Notes under the pieces: generated by a model
What the model was told of the DNA's origin: nothing
Database searches by the model: none
The model's input: only the letters and a program-made list of their open reading frames with translations
Position numbers and translations under genes: made by a program
In this document: one piece after another, positions 53,097 through 58,313 of the stretch
How the letters are laid out: each line of letters starts with the position of its first letter
Position numbering within the stretch: position 1 is the first letter of the stretch
Source of the DNA: a virus
Direction: 5' to 3' (one strand)
DNA: 58,313 nucleotides
IMG/VR virus record: IMGVR_UViG_3300029893_000008
Location: 1-58,313 of that record

Positions 53097-53125
53097 ATTA
53101 TAGTATTATTTTTTACATTTGTCAA
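53097..53125 (-). promoter_or_regulatory. promoter of the Ro60-like transcript
   Basis: TTGACA (53125-53120), 17-base spacer, TATAAT (53102-53097). The predicted start near 53090 gives a ~170-base leader, far longer than the 25-40 bases of other promoters here. Confidence 0.87.
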
Positions 53126-53164
53126 GTCCTTTCTGTTAGAATTATATTAGAAATTTATTAGAAA

Positions 53165-54484
53165 TTACGGATTCCAGCCATTCATTTGTGCAAGCATAAC
53201 CCAAAAGGCTTTGGCTATTCTAATTTTACCAGCACTGACACTTCCCAAATGTCCACCATCTACTTCTGTTGTATAGTGCGGACAAATGGCAGGAATGCTC
53301 AAACCGTCATCGGGATAATTTTCGCTTCTAGTCCCAAAAGTGTAAGGTACTCCATCCCTGTTATCGTAGCAAGGATTACCTTGTGGGTCATGGCTTAAAA
53401 TATCAGCAACATCAAATAAAACTTTATTGTTTTGAATTGCATATTCCCTCATTTGATTATTGAACTGTTCACTAATGGGTGTACCAATTCCTCTTGACAA
53501 AGAAGTAGTCCAATAAATTACTTTTTTATTGGGGTTATTAGATTCCCACTGTTCTAATTGATTAATATTTTGGAAATAATTCATAATCCAATTGTTACTA
53601 CCATCAACTTGTAAATAAGAAACTTGAAAAGATACAATGTCATATTGACCTTTTATCTCTTCTATCCTATTCAGAAAACAACCAAACATCTGATTAATGC
53701 TGTTTGTGCAATTTACACCTATATTATCCCAATACTGATAGGTTACATTATTTGAGGGATAAAAACCATTCCAATATAAAATAGCAGGGTCAACAGAGTA
53801 AGAGGGGACGCCCGTGTGATTCCACCTTTTACAATGATTTAAGGCATTATTATAAGGTACATTCATACAGTTAATTCCCTCATAAATATTACCACCCACA
53901 GATTGGTCAACAAAATAAAATCTAGTCTGAAAAGCAAGATTTAAATATTGTTGTGGAATTTGTTCAAACAAATCCACCGAATTATGATTAATAATAATTG
54001 GTAAATTTTGAGGTGGTGGGTTAGTAGGCGTAGAAATGGTGGGGGTAGATGTAAATTGAGGAAGTGGGGTTTCTGTTACCGTACTTATTGGTAAAAGTGT
54101 TTGGGTTACTGTTACGGTAAATGTTGGGGTGTTTGTAATTGTAGGGCTTAATGTTTGGGTTTGGGTTGGACTAGGTATTTCTGTTATATATGGAATGGTT
54201 TCTGTTACCATGCTTGTAGGCGTTATTTCACCATCACCATAAGCAAAACATTGTACTTTCCAAACAGTTTCATTATTGCTGTTATATGAATAAAATGATT
54301 GAACTATGTTACCATCACAAATCATTTCCCAATTAGCACTATTTTCAAGAGTAGAGGTTACGGGTGGGGGATAGGGATATTGGGCGTGAACATTGTAATT
54401 TGAACCTTTATCTAAATTACCAAAAGCAATTAATAAAAATAATGGAATAAAAAAACAAAAAATAAAAAATAGTATTTTTTTCAA
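53165..54484 (-). CDS. secreted SGNH-like hydrolase with Thr/Pro linker
   Basis: 439 residues starting at TTG (54484) with AAAGGAG upstream. A signal peptide (KKILFFIFCFFIPLFLLIAF) leads to a small domain, then a long Thr/Pro/Ser linker (about 88-160; TPTFTVTVTQT etc.), then a domain with FVDQSVGGNIYEG near its start and a DGGHLGSVSAGK ending that gives the Asp-x-x-His pair of SGNH/GDSL esterases. The N-terminal Ser block is atypical. Such linkers are common in secreted Chloroflexota and some Gram-positive proteins. GC is higher than neighbours; a host-derived lysogenic-conversion gene is likely. Confidence 0.7.
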   Translation of the reverse strand: MKKILFFIFCFFIPLFLLIAFGNLDKGSNYNVHAQYPYPPPVTSTLENSANWEMICDGNIVQSFYSYNSNNETVWKVQCFAYGDGEITPTSMVTETIPYITEIPSPTQTQTLSPTITNTPTFTVTVTQTLLPISTVTETPLPQFTSTPTISTPTNPPPQNLPIIINHNSVDLFEQIPQQYLNLAFQTRFYFVDQSVGGNIYEGINCMNVPYNNALNHCKRWNHTGVPSYSVDPAILYWNGFYPSNNVTYQYWDNIGVNCTNSINQMFGCFLNRIEEIKGQYDIVSFQVSYLQVDGSNNWIMNYFQNINQLEQWESNNPNKKVIYWTTSLSRGIGTPISEQFNNQMREYAIQNNKVLFDVADILSHDPQGNPCYDNRDGVPYTFGTRSENYPDDGLSIPAICPHYTTEVDGGHLGSVSAGKIRIAKAFWVMLAQMNGWNP

Positions 54485-54509
54485 GATAAAATTCTCCTTT
54501 AAATAAGAT

Positions 54510-54527
54510 ATAGGGGAAACCCCCTAT
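54510..54527 (+). terminator. hairpin at the 5' end of the SGNH gene, terminator-like on the + strand
   Basis: ATAGGGG (54510-54516) pairs with CCCCTAT (54521-54527) and is followed by seven T on the + strand. No + strand gene precedes it, so it may block antisense transcription; read on the minus strand it is a 5'-leader hairpin before the TTG start. A TTGACA (54557-54552) lies upstream on the minus strand but without a good -10 at 17 bases. Confidence 0.55.
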
Positions 54528-54753
54528 TTTTTTACCAGAAAAAAGATGTTTTGTCAAGCATTAAAAAAATATTTAACTTTTTATTAAATTTTCTATAACA
54601 AACCAGATACAAAACAAAATAAAAAACAAAAATAAATCTTTTTCCAATAAAATATAAATAAAAACTTGCTTATTATATACAAAAAAGGACAATACAAATT
54701 ACGATTAAAAAAATAATAAAAATAGTAAGTATTTTTTATCTATATTAACCATT

Positions 54754-54966
54754 TTATACATCTAAAAGCATTTTATTAATTTTTAAAATTTCACTATAAC
54801 TTTGAATAAAATCGTAAGTATTTCCCTTTCCGTTACACCTGATACATTTGACTTCTTTTTGATTAAAGATTTTACTATTTGAACGGTAGGCAGTGTTTTT
54901 GATTTTTCCCTTTCCATTACAAATAGGACAAGCATATTTGACTATGAAAAAATAATTATTTTTCAT
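54754..54966 (-). CDS. 70-residue protein with two CxxCxGxG knuckles
   Basis: Two DnaJ-type half-fingers, CPICNGKGKI and CIRCNGKGNT, can together bind one zinc. GGGG lies before the ATG, which sits inside the end of the FmdB-like gene (overlap 11 bases). A small RNA/protein-binding zinc protein; function unknown. About 270 AT-rich bases without a confident gene follow it. Confidence 0.7.
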   Translation of the reverse strand: MKNNYFFIVKYACPICNGKGKIKNTAYRSNSKIFNQKEVKCIRCNGKGNTYDFIQSYSEILKINKMLLDV

Positions 54967-55141
54967 CTTGAACCCCTTTTGTAAATCCTTTTGCTTTATA
55001 ATGAACAGATACAGGAAAATATTTTTTTAATACATCGGCACTGTTACAACAAGGACAAATTATATTCTTTTGTTCATTTATTTTTAATATTAAAGAAAAT
55101 TCTTTTTTACATTGATTGCATTTGAAAACATATTCAGGCAT
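54956..55141 (-). CDS. FmdB-type zinc-ribbon protein
   Basis: 61 residues with AAAGGAC upstream. MPEYVFKCNQCKKEFSL and CPCCNSADVLKKYF match the FmdB/Zn_ribbon_8 family (two CxxC pairs). These small proteins are thought to be regulators. It lies directly downstream of tRNA-Ile. Confidence 0.85.
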   Translation of the reverse strand: MPEYVFKCNQCKKEFSLILKINEQKNIICPCCNSADVLKKYFPVSVHYKAKGFTKGVQDEK

Positions 55142-55172
55142 ATAAAAAGTCCTTTCTGTTATTAATATAGAG

Positions 55173-55245
55173 TGGGAGTGGTGGGAGTCGAACCCACAAC
55201 TAACGCCTTATAAGAGCGGTACTCTAACCATTGAGTTACACCCCC
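55173..55245 (-). tRNA. tRNA-Ile (UAU)
   Basis: 73-base cloverleaf on the minus strand: acceptor GGGGGTG/CACTCCC (one G-T pair), D-stem ACTC/GAGT, anticodon loop CTTATAA (anticodon TAT), T-arm GTGGG-TTCGACT-CCCAC. The anticodon stem has only four pairs, with C-T at its top. CCA is not encoded. It would read AUA, abundant in this genome but rare in many hosts. Confidence 0.88.
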
Positions 55246-55255
55246 AATTTTCATT

Positions 55256-55375
55256 TTAATTCTTATCCCGCAGGTCTTTGTCCATTGCTGTACCGACAAC
55301 GGCAATCAAAATAAGAGGAATGCTGACCAAAAGAAGCATTGCATTTTCAGAGAGGACATTCAAAAAGTTTTCCAT
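55256..55375 (-). CDS. 39-residue single-span membrane microprotein
   Basis: ATG at 55375 with AAGGAG upstream (within the end of the preceding gene). Sequence: short polar N-terminus, a hydrophobic span (LLLVSIPLILIAVVGTA) and a charged DKDLRDK tail. GC is higher than the flanks. It ends 11 bases before the 5' end of tRNA-Ile. Function unknown. Confidence 0.65.
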   Translation of the reverse strand: MENFLNVLSENAMLLLVSIPLILIAVVGTAMDKDLRDKN

Positions 55376-55377
55376 TT

Positions 55378-55575
55378 TTAAATTCTCCTTATGTTTTTAT
55401 TTATTTCTTCTGATATAAAAATGATTAATTTTTTTCTGCTGTCAAAGTAAACTTTTTCTGGTTTAGAATTATATTTTTTTTCATAAAATTTTATCGCTTC
55501 ATCTAAATTATCTCCATAATAAAGTAAAAATTCATTTTCTTCAAAGTAAGGATAGTTTATTTCTTGTATTTCCAC
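55378..55575 (-). CDS. hypothetical 65-residue protein, GTG start
   Basis: Starts at GTG (55575) with GAGGT inside the end of the integrase gene. A small alpha/beta protein (FLLYYGDNLDEAIKFYEKKY; then VYFDSRKKLIIFISEEI). Strong coupling to the integrase suggests co-expression. Possibly a small regulator or excision partner, not shown. Confidence 0.6.
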   Translation of the reverse strand: MEIQEINYPYFEENEFLLYYGDNLDEAIKFYEKKYNSKPEKVYFDSRKKLIIFISEEINKNIRRI

Positions 55576-56394
55576 TTATACCTCAAAAGCATTTGCTAAC
55601 AATTCATCACGAATTTGAGCATATCGCATTGTTGTATTAATGTTACTGTGTCCCATTGCTTTTTGAATAACATTAATGTTAATTTCAGCCGACAATAACC
55701 GAGTAGCAAAAGTCCTTCTTAATGTATGTGGGGTAACATGATTGCTGTCCACATTTGCTTTATTACATAAAGATTTAATTTTTAATCGGATTGCTTCTGT
55801 GGTATATTTTCCCCTCTGTGGGGAAAAGAAAAGATATTCTGATACAGGTTTACGAATTTTAATATAATCTAAAAATTTTTCATAAGTACTTTTATTCATA
55901 AAAACATATCTTTCCTTGTTGCCTTTACCACGAATTTTAATTTTATTACCTTCAATATCGCTTATCTTAATATTAACCAATTCATCTCTTCTCAAACCAG
56001 CAAAAGTTAATAAAGAGAAAATCAAAATATCTTCTTTATTCTTTTTATTGACTTCTAAAATCTTTTCAATTTCTTCTTCTGACAAAACTTTAAAAATCTT
56101 TTTTGCTTCTTTGAGTGGTTTAATTTGAGAGAAAGGGTTTTCTGAAACAAGATTATTTTCAAGTAAAAATTGAAAACAAGAAGATAAATATCTGCAATAA
56201 GAATTAACCGATGAATGAGATAAAGTATCAGATAAAACAGATTGAAAATGATAAGCATCTTTTAAGGAAAAATTGTTAACATCTTTATTATTGGCATTAC
56301 AATATTCCCCAAAGATTTCTAATGCTTTTTTGTAAGAACGATAAGTGTTAAGACTTTTTGTTTTTTGTGTATATTCCAGAAATTGATTGAACAT
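55576..56394 (-). CDS. tyrosine recombinase, XerC/D-like integrase
   Basis: 272 residues with AAGGAG upstream. N-terminal core-binding domain (1-95) and catalytic domain with Arg135 (GLRRDEL), a Lys in GKGNKER (157-162), His223 and Arg226 (HTLRR), His249 (GHSN) and Tyr258 (MRYAQI). All catalytic residues are present. The compact size resembles Xer proteins. It is the better candidate for the phage integrase; no attP could be identified here. Its promoter carries a palindrome. Confidence 0.9.
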   Translation of the reverse strand: MFNQFLEYTQKTKSLNTYRSYKKALEIFGEYCNANNKDVNNFSLKDAYHFQSVLSDTLSHSSVNSYCRYLSSCFQFLLENNLVSENPFSQIKPLKEAKKIFKVLSEEEIEKILEVNKKNKEDILIFSLLTFAGLRRDELVNIKISDIEGNKIKIRGKGNKERYVFMNKSTYEKFLDYIKIRKPVSEYLFFSPQRGKYTTEAIRLKIKSLCNKANVDSNHVTPHTLRRTFATRLLSAEININVIQKAMGHSNINTTMRYAQIRDELLANAFEV

Positions 56395-56408
56395 TTTTAT
56401 CTCCTTGA

Positions 56409-56450
56409 TTGTGATATATCTATATTATCACAAAAAATAAAAAATGTCAA
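56409..56450 (-). promoter_or_regulatory. integrase promoter with operator palindrome
   Basis: TTGACA (56450-56445), 17-base spacer, TAATAT (56427-56422). A perfect 8-bp inverted repeat TTGTGATA (56409-56416) / TATCACAA (56426-56433), 9-base spacer, overlaps the -10 box, the placement expected of a repressor site. Confidence 0.75.
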
Positions 56451-56453
56451 TAC

Positions 56454-56567
56454 CTAATTTCGATATTTATCAATGATTTTTGAATTTTTTAAGGAATCTT
56501 TATAAACATCTTCTGATGTCCTGATACCAAATAAAAACTTGATTAATCTAATAATCATGTTAATCAT
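56454..56567 (-). CDS. 37-residue small protein
   Basis: ATG at 56567 with AAAGGAT upstream, overlapping the end of the preceding microprotein gene. Hydrophobic N-terminus (MINMIIRLIKFLFGIR) and a basic/acidic tail. Its stop lies beside the integrase -35 box. Unknown function. Confidence 0.5.
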   Translation of the reverse strand: MINMIIRLIKFLFGIRTSEDVYKDSLKNSKIIDKYRN

Positions 56568-56679
56568 CTAAATTATCCTTTACTTTTTTATAAATATAAA
56601 CCAACCCAACCATTGTACCTAATAAAATAAAAAATGTTAATAATGATTCAAGACAATTAGTCAATAAATAAATCTGCAT
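56560..56679 (-). CDS. 39-residue membrane microprotein
   Basis: ATG at 56679 inside the end of the glycosyltransferase gene, with AAAGGAT upstream. A single hydrophobic span (LLTFFILLGTMVGLVYIY) and a charged tail. It probably inserts in the membrane; function unknown. Confidence 0.5.
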   Translation of the reverse strand: MQIYLLTNCLESLLTFFILLGTMVGLVYIYKKVKDNLDD

Positions 56680-57778
56680 TATTATATCCTTTTCTTCCCT
56701 CTGTTTTAATAATTTTTTCATAAGTATCTACTATACTTTGTGCTTGTTTATAAATATCCACAGAATCTTTATCGAAATTATCAAGTATACTTTGGACTTT
56801 TTCATCATAAGTATCTAAAATTTCAGATAATGTATCATACCAACTGTTCATGTTAGAACCAACAGGAATACCACCCTTATTTTTTATATCCTTATAAGGG
56901 GGTAAATTTGTATAAGCAAAAGGTTTTCCTGTTAAAAGATATTCAATTACCTTTATGTCTGACCTGTACTTATCATACTCTCCTGAAAGGGGGGCAATTC
57001 CAATATCAAAGGTATTGGCAAGCATTGTACCCCATTCTTCATTTTTTACATAATTTTTGAACATTTTTTGTTCAAAAGGCAATTTATCATAAACCCGTTT
57101 ATCCCCGACTATACAAACCTTAACATTATCTCTTTCTTTTACTATCTTTTCCAGTGCTGGAATTACAGATGAATTTACAAAAGATTCATAATGAGATAAA
57201 GAACCACCCCAGCCAATAATAAATTCTTTTTTATTTTTTGGTCTTTTTATATATGGATAATTTTTCGTTTCAAAATAATTTCTTACATAATAAAAGGGTG
57301 TACCAGTTATTCCCTGATAATAATCACCCAAATAAAAACTAGGCAGAGTCATTGCATGAGATATAGATATACCACGCCTAAACTGTTCAAATGGGTGAGG
57401 ATAAATATATTTATCAACCAGTTTATCATTTTCATTTAGTTTAATTTTACCCTCATTCCAAAAGGTATATGAGGGATTTGTGGGGGTAATAGCATGGTAA
57501 GCATCATCGAAATTTGTTACAATGATTTTACCTTGCATATAAAGATTTATCATCTTATAAAGTACATCACCAAAAAAATTTCGTTCAATAACAATTATAT
57601 CGGCATCATTTACGGCTAAATCAACATCATTACCACCCTTAACAAATAAATCTATCGGCATCATAGATACCTTATGCTTTTCTGGTAATTTAGATATTCC
57701 GTAAGCAGGTAAAATAATACGATAAATGCTGGTGTTCAATTCATGGGGCTTATCTGCAAAAATAAAACAAATATTCAT
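56657..57778 (-). CDS. GT-B glycosyltransferase (family 1/4-like)
   Basis: 373 residues with GAGGAG upstream. The C-terminal Rossmann half has IIGWGGSLSHYESF and IGIAPLSGEYDKYRSDIKVIEYLLTGKP, the donor-binding and E-x7-E-like region of GT4/GT1 transferases. The N-terminal half (FIFADKPHELNTSIYRIILP) would bind the acceptor. It stands apart from the glycan island and may modify a separate target, such as phage DNA, virion proteins or the cell wall. Confidence 0.8.
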   Translation of the reverse strand: MNICFIFADKPHELNTSIYRIILPAYGISKLPEKHKVSMMPIDLFVKGGNDVDLAVNDADIIVIERNFFGDVLYKMINLYMQGKIIVTNFDDAYHAITPTNPSYTFWNEGKIKLNENDKLVDKYIYPHPFEQFRRGISISHAMTLPSFYLGDYYQGITGTPFYYVRNYFETKNYPYIKRPKNKKEFIIGWGGSLSHYESFVNSSVIPALEKIVKERDNVKVCIVGDKRVYDKLPFEQKMFKNYVKNEEWGTMLANTFDIGIAPLSGEYDKYRSDIKVIEYLLTGKPFAYTNLPPYKDIKNKGGIPVGSNMNSWYDTLSEILDTYDEKVQSILDNFDKDSVDIYKQAQSIVDTYEKIIKTEGRKGYNNADLFID

Positions 57779-58080
57779 TAATTCTCCTCATTTTTAATCC
57801 AATATACAGAAGTTTCTTTTATAATAGCAGGTAATTTAGAATTACTGCTTCCGTCCCAATTATAATATGAAGTACTCCCCGAATCTTTTTTCATCTGAAT
57901 TACTAAATTATTTTCACGAACATAATCATATAACAAACAAGATTCCTTTTCTGTTATTTTAAATTTTTCAGCAGGGGATTTAATATAAACAATAGTAGGA
58001 TGATTCATCATGTTGATAGGGGGAATAGATACAAGATAATCAATATATTCATTCAAAATAGATAAAAGTTTCTTTTTCAT
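57778..58080 (-). CDS. hypothetical 100-residue protein, probably leaderless
   Basis: The ATG lies only 6 bases after a TATAAT box, so the predicted transcript begins at or near the A of ATG and no ribosome site is possible. Residues 25-60 contain MNHPTIVYIKSPAEKFKITE and a helix; no family recognised. Its stop overlaps the glycosyltransferase start. Confidence 0.6.
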   Translation of the reverse strand: MKKKLLSILNEYIDYLVSIPPINMMNHPTIVYIKSPAEKFKITEKESCLLYDYVRENNLVIQMKKDSGSTSYYNWDGSSNSKLPAIIKETSVYWIKNEEN

Positions 58081-58086
58081 ACATTG

Positions 58087-58115
58087 ATTATATTACAGTT
58101 AAAACAATTTGTCAA
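58087..58115 (-). promoter_or_regulatory. promoter for a leaderless transcript
   Basis: TTGACA (58115-58110), 17-base spacer, TATAAT (58092-58087). The next base pairs give CAATGT and then the ATG at 58080. Confidence 0.83.
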
Positions 58116-58118
58116 GTA

Positions 58119-58232
58119 CTAAAAATGATAATCATCTATTTGATTTTCATCTGTATTTGATAACTTTTCAATTATTTTACTAATTGATAAAATTATAAAT
58201 AGTACTAGAAAAATAATAACTATTGTAATCAT
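58119..58232 (-). CDS. 37-residue membrane microprotein
   Basis: ATG at 58232 with a TAGGAA site upstream. Hydrophobic N-terminal span (MITIVIIFLVLFIILSI) followed by an acidic tail. Its TAG is 3 bases from the -35 box of the next promoter. Unknown function. Confidence 0.55.
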   Translation of the reverse strand: MITIVIIFLVLFIILSISKIIEKLSNTDENQIDDYHF

Positions 58233-58243
58233 TTTTATTTTTC

Positions 58244-58313
58244 CTATCTAAAAGACTTTATTAATTTATAACCAGTATTGTTCATATATTTAAAAATTTG
58301 TTCTGCTTTGGTA
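58244..58313 (-). CDS. 3' end of a gene running off the window
   Basis: The minus-strand frame is open from the edge to TAG (58244-58246), giving 22 residues that end KYMNNTGYKLIKSFR. No start is visible. Too little is present to identify it. Confidence 0.45.
   Translation of the reverse strand, partial: TKAEQIFKYMNNTGYKLIKSFR

Noticed and set aside
54573-54752. Minus-strand 60-codon stretch beginning ATG that reads as a two-span membrane protein, interrupted by two in-frame stops at codons 16 and 18
   Set aside because: Very T-rich sequence gives Phe/Leu/Ile frames by chance, and there is no ribosome site before the ATG. A decayed gene is possible but not supported enough to list. I see nothing else convincing in this gap except the hairpin and TTGACA at 54510-54557.
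55173-56450. attP site at tRNA-Ile next to the integrase
   Set aside because: The tRNA is complete and about 330 bases from the integrase gene; no repeated core sequence could be recognised without the host junctions.
1-58313. CRISPR arrays
   Set aside because: No series of regularly spaced direct repeats was noticed; the Cas4-like nuclease fits a replication role and has no cas neighbours.

Overview
The window is a large piece of a tailed-phage (siphovirus-type) genome, or of an integrated copy of one. It is very AT-rich (about 28-30% GC by eye), uses the standard code, and is densely packed with genes that overlap by ATGA-type junctions and carry strong AAGGAG-like ribosome binding sites. 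A GH25 lysozyme, an LLH-type holin, near-consensus sigma-A promoters and the strong Shine-Dalgarno sites point to a Gram-positive-type (monoderm) host. A secreted protein with a long Thr/Pro linker would also fit Chloroflexota, so the host phylum is not settled. Two tyrosine recombinases make a temperate lifestyle plausible.

Bases 1-19,230 (+ strand) are the late, structural block. It runs from a LamG-type fibre protein (cut by the window edge) through a probable tail terminator, the major tail protein with a C-terminal Ig-like domain, small tail and lysis proteins, holin, a RuvC-like nuclease and a tyrosine recombinase. It continues with the 1337-residue tape measure protein, Dit, Tal, baseplate proteins, three related tail-tip proteins and the endolysin. 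It ends in a bidirectional terminator facing the oppositely transcribed block.

Bases 19,312-21,000 are a complete IS200/IS605-type element (TnpA + TnpB + right-end omega-RNA region). It sits inside a minus-strand phage gene; taking TTTAA as target restores an uninterrupted 147-codon frame.

Bases 19,240-58,313 (apart from the element) are on the minus strand and hold the early/middle genes. In transcription order from the right edge they are: small proteins and a GT-B glycosyltransferase; an XerC/D-like integrase under a palindromic operator; tRNA-Ile(UAU); zinc-ribbon proteins; a secreted SGNH-like protein; a Ro60-like (DUF2828-type HEAT + vWA) protein whose leader holds two tandem RNA hairpins with compensatory base changes; several orphan DNA methyltransferases (one frameshifted, one with a GC-rich centre); an Rnl2-like RNA ligase; many small proteins; tRNA-Arg(UCU); a sugar/glycosyltransferase island with an Fe-S type 3-dehydrase; ThyX; a Sak4-like ATPase; SSB; primase-polymerase; DnaB-like helicase; RecB/Cas4-like nuclease; family B DNA polymerase; a dNMP kinase; an intein-containing class II ribonucleotide reductase; and dUTPase.

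Together these encode an almost self-sufficient replication and dNTP-supply system, with recurrent TTGACA-N16/17-TATAAT promoters reading only the minus-strand block and the transposon. The most unusual feature is the Ro60-like gene with its twin hairpins, in a phage that also carries an RNA ligase and tRNAs. This resembles in layout the bacterial rsr-Y RNA-RNA ligase operons, but is not obviously homologous to them.
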